From positions 992,001-1,056,000 of the forward strand of contig NZ_CP009518.1 of the NCBI RefSeq assembly GCF_000970325.1: DNA of 64,000 bases, in the 5' to 3' direction. The position numbers were made by a program, and so were the translations under genes. Source of the stretch: Methanococcoides methylutens MM1 (GTDB lineage: Archaea > Halobacteriota > Methanosarcinia > Methanosarcinales > Methanosarcinaceae). Of this stretch, positions 44,703 to 53,401 are shown one piece after another (position 1 is the first letter of the stretch; each line of letters begins with the position of its first letter). The notes beneath the pieces are model-generated. The model was not told the DNA's origin and made no database searches. It saw only the letters and a list, made by a program, of their open reading frames with translations.

Positions 44703-45113
44703 ATGGTAAAAACAGAAATGATTCCAATTCAAAAAAAATTGACTCACAAGGAATTGAATAAAAGAATCCGGTATATTGAAACACTGATCAAGGTTCTTGA
44801 TCGTTTGTACTTTATTCGTTACAGGTATATGGGCGATTCTGTCGAGGAAGCTGCAAAGAAGGTTGGTGTTACAAAAAAGGTAGCTTATGTGTGGCAAAAA
44901 CGGTGGAATAAGGATGGTTATGCAGGTTTGCTACCCAGGCACGGAGGGGGTCGTCCTTCTAAACTCAGTGAGGAGCAGAGGGATGACCTCCGGTTATATC
45001 TGAGGTTGCATAAGGATGTTAAAACTTCCCAGGTTGCAGCTCTGATCAAGGAGAAATTTGGTGTGGAGTACTCACTAAAACAAGTAAGAATTATTCTTAA
45101 ATCATTGGATTAA
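44703..45113 (+). CDS. Orphan HTH protein resembling the N-terminus of IS630-family transposases
   Basis: This 136-residue protein contains two helix-turn-helix units: EEAAKKVGVTKKVAYVWQKR (about 49-68) and a winged-helix-like second unit with QVAALIKEKFGVEYSLKQVR, linked by GLLPRHGGGRPSKL. In IS630 transposases a DDE domain follows; here the protein stops exactly there, and no DDE remnant is visible downstream. It could be a decayed element or a domesticated regulator. Its divergent position beside mtmC2 makes the second option worth considering. Confidence 0.7.
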   Translation: MVKTEMIPIQKKLTHKELNKRIRYIETLIKVLDRLYFIRYRYMGDSVEEAAKKVGVTKKVAYVWQKRWNKDGYAGLLPRHGGGRPSKLSEEQRDDLRLYLRLHKDVKTSQVAALIKEKFGVEYSLKQVRIILKSLD

Positions 45114-45449
45114 AAGATTACTTTGTTTTGTTCGTTTTATTTGCTTTTCTTTTCTTATACGCTTTTTGTCGAACCTAATTATGGGGGATGCATAAGCATA
45201 TATATAATATGTCAAAATAGGAAATTAATATTATATAATATTTAATTTATTTCCTTTTTGTGATATTATTTTCTTTTTTATAATACCTTTTATTAAGTTT
45301 CATTTTAGCCGGAAATGCCTTTCCGCTTATGCTGATGCCGTGACTGGTCAAAACCGGTATTCAGAGTTAAACTTATGTGTATGGTGTCTATTTGATACAT
45401 CCATCTGTTAGTGGCATTAATTAATATCACAACTTAAAGGGCTAAAATA
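45114..45449. other. Intergenic region with a small hairpin
   Basis: AT-rich, 336 bases. The only structure noticed is CGGAAA-TGCC-TTTCCG near 45310-45325. No gene is seen. Confidence 0.4.
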
Positions 45450-46325
45450 ATGAAAATGGATCCAAGATGTACATATTGCCTTCTCTCAAGGGTACACTAT
45501 GAAGCACAGCTTTCAACAGATGATGAAGATCTAATATACAGGACGATGCAGGCAGGTCTCGATGTGCTTAAAGAGACCTACAAGCCCGGAGTGGCGGCAG
45601 GCGTTGTATCTACTGCGATCCATAGGAAAGCTTATGAGATGCTTGATGATGAGGATCCCTATGTTGAGCTCAGGAAATTAAGCAACAGGATCGCAGAAAA
45701 AGTGTATCCTTATGCCCACTCTCTCGTCTATGAGGGATCCCCTTCCGACGAGGAGATGTTCAGGCGGGCCGTACTTGCTTCCGTCATCGGAAACTTCTTT
45801 GATTTTGGCATCATGGGATTTGATGTTGGTGAAGATGTCTTTGACAGGACATTTGCGGAAATATTCAGGAAAGGTCTTGATGTGGACGATACCTCCGAGA
45901 TGTTCGGAATGCTCGATGATGTTGTCTATGTGGTCGATAACTGTGGCGAGATAATCCTTGATACTCTTGTCTTTGATATAATCAGGAAGGTCGGCGGCAA
46001 GATCACACTTGTTGTGCGTGGTGCTCCCATGCTTACTGATGTTACTATGGAGAACGTTCATGAGCTTGAGCTTGATAAAAAGGTGGATCGGGTGCTGACC
46101 ACAGGATCAAATGCAGTAGGTGTCTGCTTTGATGAAGCTCCTGCTGAGTTCATAGAGGCCCTTGAAAATGCAAGCCTCATCATAAGCAAAGGCATGGCCA
46201 ATTATGAAACGATGTCCGAGGAGAACTTTGGGTCTATTGCATATCTGCTTCGTACAAAATGTGAAGCCGTAGCAGAGGATATGGGTCTTGAGATGGGATG
46301 TTCCGTGGCAAAACTTGTCAGGTGA
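45450..46325 (+). CDS. DUF89 (ARMT1-like) damage-control phosphatase family protein
   Basis: This 291-residue protein belongs to the DUF89 metal-dependent phosphatase family, archaeal subgroup with N-terminal CTYC motif. The active-site type motif VVDNCGEIILDT (about 162-173) carries the conserved Asp, Asn and Glu, and KGMANYE is a second conserved stretch. Characterised relatives dephosphorylate damaged or over-phosphorylated metabolites. It is followed after about 130 bases by the CooT-like gene. The substrate is unknown. Confidence 0.85.
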   Translation: MKMDPRCTYCLLSRVHYEAQLSTDDEDLIYRTMQAGLDVLKETYKPGVAAGVVSTAIHRKAYEMLDDEDPYVELRKLSNRIAEKVYPYAHSLVYEGSPSDEEMFRRAVLASVIGNFFDFGIMGFDVGEDVFDRTFAEIFRKGLDVDDTSEMFGMLDDVVYVVDNCGEIILDTLVFDIIRKVGGKITLVVRGAPMLTDVTMENVHELELDKKVDRVLTTGSNAVGVCFDEAPAEFIEALENASLIISKGMANYETMSEENFGSIAYLLRTKCEAVAEDMGLEMGCSVAKLVR

Positions 46326-46452
46326 GATCTGTAATTTCGTGTGAAAGTAGTTATCTATTATTAGAACATATTAATGCGTGATCTAAAGCATATACTTAGT
46401 TCATGTAGTTTCACCGGTGGTTGTGACCATCATAATATTAGAAGGTGCAAAT

Positions 46453-46641
46453 ATGTGCGAACTGAATGCAATAGTTGTCAAAGGCGATGAAAGGGAATTG
46501 GTGATGGAATCCGTCACAAAGATGTTGGTTGATGGTGATTCCATAGAGCTTACGGGGATATTTGGGGAAAAGACGATCATCTTCGGTACAATAAAAGAGG
46601 TCGATTTTTCAAAAGGGGAAACTATAATTATTGGAAATTAA
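46453..46641 (+). CDS. CooT-like small nickel-binding family protein
   Basis: This 62-residue protein starts MCELNAI, matching the CooT family N-terminus MCxxxV whose Cys2 takes part in nickel binding, and continues with two beta-rich repeats ending GIFGEKTIIFG. I chose ATG 46453 over 46417 because the family begins at the Met-Cys pair and AGAAGGTG precedes it. A nickel accessory role would suit a cell with Ni-dependent CODH/ACS and methyl-CoM reductase; the CODH/ACS operon lies 7 kb away. Confidence 0.75.
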   Translation: MCELNAIVVKGDERELVMESVTKMLVDGDSIELTGIFGEKTIIFGTIKEVDFSKGETIIIGN

Positions 46642-46647
46642 ATTAAA

Positions 46648-46711
46648 GGGGCAACAGGGGCCATTTGGATGGCTGCAGGAGCCATATCGTTCCTGCGGGC
46701 ATGTAAGCTCC
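46648..46711. ncRNA. G/C-rich three-way-junction RNA candidate downstream of CooT-like gene
   Basis: A G/C-rich 64-base block in AT-rich surroundings. GGGGC (46648-46652) can pair with GCTCC (46707-46711), enclosing hairpins GCCAT-TTGG-ATGGC (46660-46673) and GCAGGA/TCCTGC (46675-46696). It ends before the GAPDH promoter (TATA-like ATACTTATACTG near 46730-46742). It may be a 3' UTR element, a small RNA, or part of a leader; strand is unknown. Confidence 0.5.
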
Positions 46712-46783
46712 GACGCCGGATTATCATTCATACTGATATACTTATACTGAAATGTGTCAAATTCGTAATGGAAGGTACATTAA

Positions 46784-47791
46784 ATGACTAAAGCTAAAGT
46801 TGCAATAAACGGATACGGAACCATTGGTAAAAGAGTTGCAGATGCTGTGATGCTTCAGGACGACATGGAGATCATAGGTATTGCAAAGACCCGCCCTAAC
46901 TTCGAGACCGTAATGGCACAGGATAAGGGATATCCTGTCTATACTCTTGCTGACAGGGTCGGCTCCATGGAGGAAGCTGGCATTGAAGTTGCAGGTACTG
47001 TTGAGGAAATGGTCGAAGCAGCCGATGTTGTGGTTGACTGTACGCCAGGTAAAGTCGGTGTTACCAACAAGGAACTTTATGAAAAGGCAGGTATCAAGGC
47101 CATCTGGCAGGGCGGTGAGGCACACGAGCTTGCAGGTTGCTCCTTCAACGCTGAGACCAACTATGAAGAGGCCCTTGGAAAGGACTTCGTCAGGGTAGTT
47201 TCCTGTAACACAACCGGACTTTGCCGTGTCCTTTCACCACTTAACAATGAGTTTGGAGTGAAGAAGGCACGCATAACCCTTATGAGAAGATCTGCTGACC
47301 CAAATGACATCAAGCACGGTCCTATCAATGCGATCGTCCCGAACCCCATCAAGTTGCCATCACACCACGGTCCTGATGTGAAGACCGTCATACCTGGCAT
47401 TGACGTTGCAACAACAGCCGTCAAACTCCCTACAACATTGATGCACCTGCACACCATCAACCTTGAGCTTGAGAAGGAATGCACTGCGGAAGATGTAGAG
47501 AGCATTCTTGCAGAGCAGAGCCGAGTAAGGTTCGTCGGACAGGGCATAACATCCACCGCTGAGATCATGGAGCTCGCAAAGGACCTTGGAAGGCCAAGGG
47601 GCGACATGTGGGAGAACTGCGTGTGGAACGAATCCATCACAATGTATGAAGGAGAACTTTACTTCTTCCAGGCCATTCACCAGGAATCAGATGTCATACC
47701 TGAAAATGTGGATGCCATTCGTGCAATGATGGAGCTTGAGAGCGACGGACAGAAGTCCATTGCTGAAACGAACGCTAAGATGGGCATCTGA
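46784..47791 (+). CDS. gap: Type II glyceraldehyde-3-phosphate dehydrogenase
   Basis: This 335-residue archaeal GAPDH has the N-terminal NAD(P)-binding GYGTIGKRVADAV, the substrate-cysteine motif SCNTTGLCR and the type II pattern HHGPDVKTV. It interconverts glyceraldehyde-3-phosphate and 1,3-bisphosphoglycerate, mainly for gluconeogenesis in a methanogen. The ribosome site is GGAAGGT. It is followed closely by the phosphatase and NAD kinase genes, forming a likely central-carbon and NADP cluster. Confidence 0.95.
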   Translation: MTKAKVAINGYGTIGKRVADAVMLQDDMEIIGIAKTRPNFETVMAQDKGYPVYTLADRVGSMEEAGIEVAGTVEEMVEAADVVVDCTPGKVGVTNKELYEKAGIKAIWQGGEAHELAGCSFNAETNYEEALGKDFVRVVSCNTTGLCRVLSPLNNEFGVKKARITLMRRSADPNDIKHGPINAIVPNPIKLPSHHGPDVKTVIPGIDVATTAVKLPTTLMHLHTINLELEKECTAEDVESILAEQSRVRFVGQGITSTAEIMELAKDLGRPRGDMWENCVWNESITMYEGELYFFQAIHQESDVIPENVDAIRAMMELESDGQKSIAETNAKMGI

Positions 47792-47808
47792 TCTGCCCAT
47801 TATTTTTC
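47780..47808 (+). terminator. Hairpin and T-run overlapping the gap stop codon
   Basis: ATGGGCA (47780-47786) pairs with TGCCCAT (47794-47800), followed by TATTTTT. The structure overlaps the stop codon of the GAPDH gene. Confidence 0.7.
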
Positions 47809-47817
47809 CATCTGAAT

Positions 47818-48618
47818 ATGATATCCTTCCCGGAGGCACTGGAATTCTGCGACCGTCTCGCAGATGCAGCTTCAAAAGCGATCTCTGAGCTTGTAGATAC
47901 TTCTGAGGCCTTCGAAACGGTCTATGTGGGTGCCGATGGTACGGACACCAAGCTTATTGATGATGTTTCTGAACAGGCTATTCTTGATGTCCTTCGTGAA
48001 GATGGCCGCTCCATGAGGATCCTCACTGAGGAGTTCGGAGAGGTCAAACTGGGCGAGGATCCTGAATTTTCCATCGTTCTGGATCCGCTTGATGGTACCT
48101 ATAATGTGGCCAACGGTATTCCTGTTTACAGTATTTCCATTGCAATTGGCGAACCGGACGTATCCTCTTTTTATTTTGGATATGTGAGAAACCTTGCAAA
48201 TGGTGATACATTCCATGCAGGGCTGGGGAATGGTGCATATTTCAATGGTAAAAAGATCACTCCTTCCGGAAATTCTGTGCTGCATAGTTTCTGTGTGAGC
48301 CTGTATGGATATCGCAGGCATGTGGAACGGACAGTGAGCCTTTGCAAGGCTGTTAGAAGGATCCGGATATTTGGAAGTGTGGCCCTTGAACTATGTTATG
48401 TGGCAGCAGGCCGGACCGATGCATTCGTTGATGTACGCGGCTCCCTGCGTCTTGTGGATGTTGCCGCCGGTAAATTGATCATAGAAGAAGCCGGAGGTAA
48501 AGTTACTGATGGTGAGGGTGGGCCGCTTAAATTAAAGGGCAGTGTGATAAATCCATTTTATATGGTAGCTTCGAACGGACATGCGCATTCTGATATATTG
48601 AAGCTTATTAGGAGGTAA
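47818..48618 (+). CDS. Inositol-monophosphatase-family phosphatase (IMPase/FBPase or NADP phosphatase)
   Basis: This 266-residue protein has the three metal-binding motifs of the family: TEEFGE, VLDPLDGTYN and VDVAAGKLIIEEAGG. Archaeal members act on inositol phosphate, fructose-1,6-bisphosphate or NADP+. It ends two bases before the NAD kinase gene. In Methanocaldococcus jannaschii, MJ0917 joins an IMPase-like NADP phosphatase and NAD kinase in one chain; here they are separate but adjacent, which supports an NADP phosphatase role. No ribosome site was noted at the ATG, so translation may depend on the upstream transcript. Confidence 0.88.
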   Translation: MISFPEALEFCDRLADAASKAISELVDTSEAFETVYVGADGTDTKLIDDVSEQAILDVLREDGRSMRILTEEFGEVKLGEDPEFSIVLDPLDGTYNVANGIPVYSISIAIGEPDVSSFYFGYVRNLANGDTFHAGLGNGAYFNGKKITPSGNSVLHSFCVSLYGYRRHVERTVSLCKAVRRIRIFGSVALELCYVAAGRTDAFVDVRGSLRLVDVAAGKLIIEEAGGKVTDGEGGPLKLKGSVINPFYMVASNGHAHSDILKLIRR

Positions 48619-48620
48619 TT

Positions 48621-49457
48621 ATGACCATCAAAAAGATCGGGATCGTATCAAGATGTGACCATGAGGATGCACTTGATATGGTCCGGGATATCGTTGAACA
48701 TTTCAAGTCTCAGGTCGATATTGCTGTTACTTCTAACACAGCTGACCCCCTGGACCTGCAGGATGTGGAGGTCATCGCTATAGAAGAGATGAGGGACAAA
48801 GGCGTTGAACTTCTTATCTCGGTGGGCGGCGATGGTACTGTACTTCGCACTATTGCCCGTATGGATGATCCGCTTCCGATATTGGGAATAAACATGGGAA
48901 CTCTTGGATTCCTTGTTGATGTGAATCCTGCGGATGCTATTAAGGCCATCGGGGAAGCTCTGCAGGGGTTCAAGTATACGGAACGTTCCAGGCTTAACGT
49001 TAAACTTAACGGGGAAAAGATACCTCCGGCAACCAATGAGGTCGTGCTTACAACTGCAAGGCCTGCAAAGATACTGACCTTCAGGATCACTATCGATGAC
49101 CGGGAAGTGGAGGATGTCCGTGCTGATGGTGTTGTTATCGCAACCCCTACCGGCTCGACTGCTTATGCAATGAGCGCAGGAGGGCCGATCATCGACCCGA
49201 ATGTCAATGCTACTTTGATCGTACCTCTGGCACCGTTCAAGTTGTCCTCAAGGCCTTGGGTAGTACCTGCAGACAGTCTTATCAAGGTCGAGATGATAAT
49301 TCCGGAAAAGGAAGCGGCGCTTGTTGTCGATGGCCAGTACACTCATACTATACAGGAAAATGATGTTGTCACATTGACAAGGTCTAATTTCCCTGCAAGG
49401 TTTGTGGAAACCTCTGCAAGCGGTTTCTATGAGAGGGTGCAGAGCAAGCTCAGGTAA
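48621..49457 (+). CDS. nadK: NAD kinase
   Basis: This 278-residue enzyme phosphorylates NAD (ATP or polyphosphate donor) to NADP. Motifs: SVGGDGTVLRT (GGDG), PATNEVVL (NE/D), ATPTGSTAYAMSAGGPI. The ATG is two bases after the phosphatase stop, with AGGAGGTAATT as ribosome site inside the upstream gene end. Coupling of the two genes would balance NAD and NADP pools. Confidence 0.95.
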   Translation: MTIKKIGIVSRCDHEDALDMVRDIVEHFKSQVDIAVTSNTADPLDLQDVEVIAIEEMRDKGVELLISVGGDGTVLRTIARMDDPLPILGINMGTLGFLVDVNPADAIKAIGEALQGFKYTERSRLNVKLNGEKIPPATNEVVLTTARPAKILTFRITIDDREVEDVRADGVVIATPTGSTAYAMSAGGPIIDPNVNATLIVPLAPFKLSSRPWVVPADSLIKVEMIIPEKEAALVVDGQYTHTIQENDVVTLTRSNFPARFVETSASGFYERVQSKLR

Positions 49458-49526
49458 CCGGATATCAGGTTCAAAACCTACATATTTATATATTGCTTTC
49501 TCGAACAACCAGTGGGAATCAATACT

Positions 49527-50705
49527 ATGTCTAATACTGATGATTATTCCAGAAATGAACTTATGAGCTTCCTCGATATGAAACCCCTTGACATCGAGAT
49601 ATGTGATGTGACCTTAAGGGATGGTGAGCAGACACCTGGTGTAGCTTTCACAAAGGAGGAAAAATTCGATCTTGCACGTGAGCTGGATGCTATAGGTGTT
49701 GAGGTCATCGAAGCCGGATTTCCTGTTGTCTCCAGTTCTGAGAAAGAGATTGTTAAAGAGATTAGCAATCTGGGACTGGATTCGAATATCTGTTGTCTTG
49801 CACGCTCTGTCATAAGTGATGTTGATGCAGCAATAGATTGTGATGTTGATATTGTCAGTATCTTTATTGCAATGTCAGACCTTCATTTGAAGTTCAAGTA
49901 CCATAAGAGCTGTGCAGATGTTTTCAGTTGTGCAATGGGTGCTATCGAACATGCAAAGGACCATGGCCTTAAGGTGAGGTTCGCAGCGGAGGACGGTACC
50001 CGGACTGACGTGGAAACTCTCAAAAAAGCGTTCCTCGCAGCAGAGGAATATAAAGTTGATTACGTAAGCATTGCAGACACAATTGGTATTTTAAGTCCTG
50101 CAACTACTCATTATCTGGTATCTGAGATCAAGAAGGTCGTCAATACTCCGATCTGTATCCACTGCCACGATGATCTGGGGATGGCAACCGCAAATACCCT
50201 TGTAGCTGCAGAGGCTGGAGCAAAGCAACTTCATACCACGGTCAATGGAATTGGTGAAAGGGCAGGTAATGCTTCTCTTGAAGAGCTTCTGGTTGCTTTA
50301 AGGGTACAGCATGGTATTGACAGGTATGATACCACAAAACTGACTGCAATTTCAGGTAAGCTTCAGGAATATTCCGGATTACCTATTGCTGTGAACAAGT
50401 CAGTAGTTGGCAAGCATGCTTTCACTCACGAGTCTGGCATTCATGTAATGGCGATCCTTGAAGAGCCACGTACCTATGAGCTTTTCAGTCCTGAGATGGT
50501 TGGTGGGAAGCGTAACCTGATAGTAGGCAAACACACTGGAAAGAAGGCCCTCAGGGGAATTGTGGAGGATCTTGGTTATCATCTGGACCACGATGAGCTT
50601 TGCACTCTCATTGGAAAAGTAAAGAACTGTACGGAAGTCAAAAAAGGCTTATCTCGTGATAGGCTTGAGTCTCTTATACAGATGGTGCAGTTGCATCAGG
50701 AATAA
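49527..50705 (+). CDS. aksA: Homocitrate synthase-type enzyme of the LeuA/AksA family
   Basis: This 392-residue acyl-CoA/alpha-keto acid condensing enzyme has the signature DVTLRDGEQTPGVAF, the HCHDDLGMATANT metal site and NGIGERAGN. The archaeal AksA branch makes homocitrate and its homologues for coenzyme B; isopropylmalate or citramalate synthase are alternatives. I chose ATG 49527 over in-frame GTG 49512 because a TATA-like ATATTTATATAT at 49482-49493 places the transcription start near 49515, giving a short leader. Confidence 0.85.
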   Translation: MSNTDDYSRNELMSFLDMKPLDIEICDVTLRDGEQTPGVAFTKEEKFDLARELDAIGVEVIEAGFPVVSSSEKEIVKEISNLGLDSNICCLARSVISDVDAAIDCDVDIVSIFIAMSDLHLKFKYHKSCADVFSCAMGAIEHAKDHGLKVRFAAEDGTRTDVETLKKAFLAAEEYKVDYVSIADTIGILSPATTHYLVSEIKKVVNTPICIHCHDDLGMATANTLVAAEAGAKQLHTTVNGIGERAGNASLEELLVALRVQHGIDRYDTTKLTAISGKLQEYSGLPIAVNKSVVGKHAFTHESGIHVMAILEEPRTYELFSPEMVGGKRNLIVGKHTGKKALRGIVEDLGYHLDHDELCTLIGKVKNCTEVKKGLSRDRLESLIQMVQLHQE

Positions 50706-50763
50706 CTTTTCAGGTACAGGTTTCGATTCAAAAAAAGAAATAATGTAAGGTCTTGTTTTGTGA

Positions 50764-50788
50764 CTGCATGCATATCATTTGCATGCAG
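50764..50788. terminator. Bidirectional terminator between aksA and the NYN gene
   Basis: CTGCATGCA (50764-50772) pairs with TGCATGCAG (50780-50788), followed by an A/T-rich run on both sides. The two flanking genes converge here. Confidence 0.75.
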
Positions 50789-50814
50789 AAAATAATTTTT
50801 TATGTTTTTGGACT

Positions 50815-51360
50815 TCAAATTGAAGTGGATGTCCTGAGAACATGTGACCTTTCGTTCTCTTCCTCTTCATAATAGTTCATCTGGTTGTTCTCAAGTATTA
50901 CAACATAATCTGAAGAGTTACGCAGAGCTGTTGAGAATCCGGGTTCAACACCAAAGATTATGGTCTCTTTGCCATGTTCGTTGGCCTTGGTCAGAAGTGG
51001 CTTAAAATCAGCATCTCTTGTGACCAGTGCAATTGTGTCAATTGTTGGATTGTATACCAGTTCCATTCCTTCCACTGCAAGACGAACATCAACATCACTG
51101 GAGCAAATTATAGGTTCAAAGCCATTGTTCTCGATTGCTTCTACCAGTTTATCGGATGCATACTGGTTCAGGAAAACCCTTCCTATCTTTACATTGCCAT
51201 ATTCCTTTAATACATCACGTATCTCTTCAAGGTTTACATTAAACTCTTTTCGCAGTACGTTAGGGCCGTCAACAAGGAGTCCTATGCGTCTCCTGTCGGT
51301 TTCCTTTTTTGTACTAAGATACTTGACAATGGAATTGAATCCAGTTTTAACGTTCTGCAT
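50815..51360 (-). CDS. NYN-domain protein (TIGR00288/LabA-like)
   Basis: This 181-residue protein has the PIN-like NYN fold with acidic residues in LLVDGPNV, DVDVRLAVEGMEL and LVTRDADFKPLL, typical of metal-dependent ribonucleases. It is a member of the archaeal family often next to RNA-modifying genes. It is probably an RNase or an RNA-binding relative. The C-terminus is rich in Asn, Tyr and Glu. It stands alone, convergent with aksA. Confidence 0.85.
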   Translation of the reverse strand: MQNVKTGFNSIVKYLSTKKETDRRRIGLLVDGPNVLRKEFNVNLEEIRDVLKEYGNVKIGRVFLNQYASDKLVEAIENNGFEPIICSSDVDVRLAVEGMELVYNPTIDTIALVTRDADFKPLLTKANEHGKETIIFGVEPGFSTALRNSSDYVVILENNQMNYYEEEENERSHVLRTSTSI

Positions 51361-51613
51361 GCTTCCCTCAAATTTTATTATTATAATATTTCCTTATGAA
51401 TTATAATTATTATGTTTCATGTATGAAGCGTTCATGAACTAATCACAAGTGATTAATCTACGTTGTGGTTCCCCTCTACCCCTTCCTTTTAAGAAATGAG
51501 CATATATTATTTAGTATCTCCGCTTGATTCTGTTACCCATTTGTTCCCGATGTGTTCTGCTGAAGAGCACAATAAATACTTTACTAGCTGCAAAATTTAT
51601 GAAAAAGAGGGTG

Positions 51614-52036
51614 TCATAATATATCCATTAGGGTACTTTTTTTCGCACTCACTTCAATATTTTTATCTTCAAGCCTGAAGTGATTTATGTTTCTTTTCCC
51701 CTTTTTGATCCTTGTATAACGCAATTCTCCTCCGTACAGGAGGAAGTCGTTCAGAACGTCTTCGAACTGGATCCTCTCTGTGTGCGACAGTTCTATTATA
51801 CTGATCCCATCCAGAAACCAGTTGTATACTTTGAGGAGGAATACCTCGCGTACACGCTTGAGCTTTTCGGGATCATAATTGCATGGCGCTGTAAGGTAGA
51901 TGGTCTTTTTAAGTTCAGGTGACCATCCTGCGATCCTCTCTTCCATTTCAATGAACTGTATGGGGATCTCTTCCCCTTCTTCAGGTCTTGGGCGGTATCG
52001 TGCAAGGTGGGATACGTCAGCTTTCAGCTTCACCAC
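51614..52036 (-). CDS. Hypothetical protein, overlaps the rhomboid gene
   Basis: This 140-residue, soluble, basic-charged protein has no recognised domain. It overlaps the upstream rhomboid gene by 7 bases in another frame, so the two are translationally coupled and expressed together. The segments MVKLKADVSHLARYRPRP and GGELRYTRIKKGKRN give it a nucleic-acid-like charge pattern, but this is weak evidence. It probably belongs to a Methanosarcinales-restricted family. Confidence 0.65.
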   Translation of the reverse strand: MVKLKADVSHLARYRPRPEEGEEIPIQFIEMEERIAGWSPELKKTIYLTAPCNYDPEKLKRVREVFLLKVYNWFLDGISIIELSHTERIQFEDVLNDFLLYGGELRYTRIKKGKRNINHFRLEDKNIEVSAKKSTLMDIL

Positions 52037-52953
52037 CTTCGTGTATCGTACCCTGTTCTCCTGCGCTGTTTGCCAGAGCTTTTAATCCTGAATCCCATGT
52101 AAAGGCCCACAAGAACTCCACTTAGGTGTGCAGTATGGGCGACCATGTCGTTTGCTCCTATCAGCGCAAAATCGAGTAGTGCAAAGAGCAGGAGTGCATA
52201 CTTGATTCGCATTGGTATGAAATACACATAGACCTGCATTTCAGGTGCCAACACTGTGAGCGTTGCGAAAACTCCCATGATGGCACCACTGGCTCCGATC
52301 ATAGGTAATCCGGTATTGCTGGTAAGTGCATATCCAAGAGCTGCTACTATGCCTGATATGAAGTAAACATAGAGGAACATGTCCTTTCCTATGCGTCTTT
52401 CAAGTTCCCTTCCGAAGAAGAACAAGACAAGCATGTTAAAAAAGATGTGTCCAAAGCCACCATGCAGGAACATATGTGTGATCATTGTCCATGGTCTTGC
52501 GAAGATCATGCTCGGGACCAGTTGGAATAGTTCTACGTAACCCGGTATAAGTTCCAGGAAGAATGATATTATGCAGATGAATATTATTGCCATTGAAGGA
52601 CTTGTCGATATCGATGACCTTGTCCGGTAAACCGCACCTGTAGCAGCTCCTTTTGCAGCAGTCTTTGCCGCATCTTTCATCATGTTCTTAATTGCCTCAT
52701 CCACTTCCGGACCGTATGACTGGCCGCCTGTGTAGGTCCTGTTGTAGTTACCTGAAGTTCCCGATGTCCCTGAGGAATATCCTGCACCCCGTTCAAGACC
52801 CTCGCAGGCGTGTCTCTCAGGAAGCCGGTGGTCTGAGCAGAATGTTTTTCCGCAATGACGGCAGGTGAACATCATGGGTTCCTGTTTGCCACATATCCAG
52901 CATTTATTGTCCAATGTATCCTCCCGATCAGAAATAACAATATTTCGATCCAT
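52030..52953 (-). CDS. Rhomboid protease with N-terminal AN1-type zinc finger
   Basis: This is about a 307-residue protein. An AN1-type zinc finger (CWICGKQEP...CRHCGKTFCSDH, near residues 14-45) is followed by a Ser/Gly/Tyr linker and a six-helix rhomboid domain. The catalytic Ser is in GASGAIMG and the catalytic His in HTAHLSGVL. I chose ATG 52953 because a TATA-like element lies about 40 bases upstream; longer frames start at 53016 (ATG) and 53022 (TTG). Zinc-finger/rhomboid fusions occur in some archaea; the substrate is unknown. Confidence 0.85.
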   Translation of the reverse strand: MDRNIVISDREDTLDNKCWICGKQEPMMFTCRHCGKTFCSDHRLPERHACEGLERGAGYSSGTSGTSGNYNRTYTGGQSYGPEVDEAIKNMMKDAAKTAAKGAATGAVYRTRSSISTSPSMAIIFICIISFFLELIPGYVELFQLVPSMIFARPWTMITHMFLHGGFGHIFFNMLVLFFFGRELERRIGKDMFLYVYFISGIVAALGYALTSNTGLPMIGASGAIMGVFATLTVLAPEMQVYVYFIPMRIKYALLLFALLDFALIGANDMVAHTAHLSGVLVGLYMGFRIKSSGKQRRRTGYDTRRW

Positions 52954-53022
52954 TATGTCAATATCTGCTATCAAATAAAATGATTTCTGATATATGATTT
53001 TTGACAAACTGCTCATTGGCAA

Positions 53023-53401
53023 ATAGCTTTTAACAAATGAATTTCTAAAGATTTGTCTGGTACTTTGTCTTTAATGTGTAATATTCAATGAAATGGTCAG
53101 TTTGATAATGGTTAGATTGTTAACATTGTTACTTATGTTATGGTGTGTCATGATTTTGTATATTATGCCGCCTTAGCATTGTGTTTTCATATTCTGTAAC
53201 GGTGTAAACTCACAAAAGAATTATCTAGTATAATCATGATAAATTATCAAAACACTTATATAGGAGATATACATACTACATCCAACATTCCAAAGACTGT
53301 ACGTCAGTTATTACGTTTTATTTAATTCGTAACACCCGTGGGAAATAGTCTATATAATCATTTAAACTATGAAATGTTCAATCCAGGAGGAGAGAAAACA
53401 T
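53023..53401 (+). promoter_or_regulatory. Upstream region and promoter of the CODH/ACS operon
   Basis: This 379-base stretch is AT-rich with no gene. TATA candidates are CTTATATAGG near 53256-53265 and TCTATATAAT near 53349-53358. The second would start transcription near 53380, giving a leader of about 20 nt. An extended frame upstream (ATG 53369) overlaps this leader and is not used, because AGGAGGAGAG at 53385-53394 is the ribosome site for ATG 53402. Confidence 0.6.
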
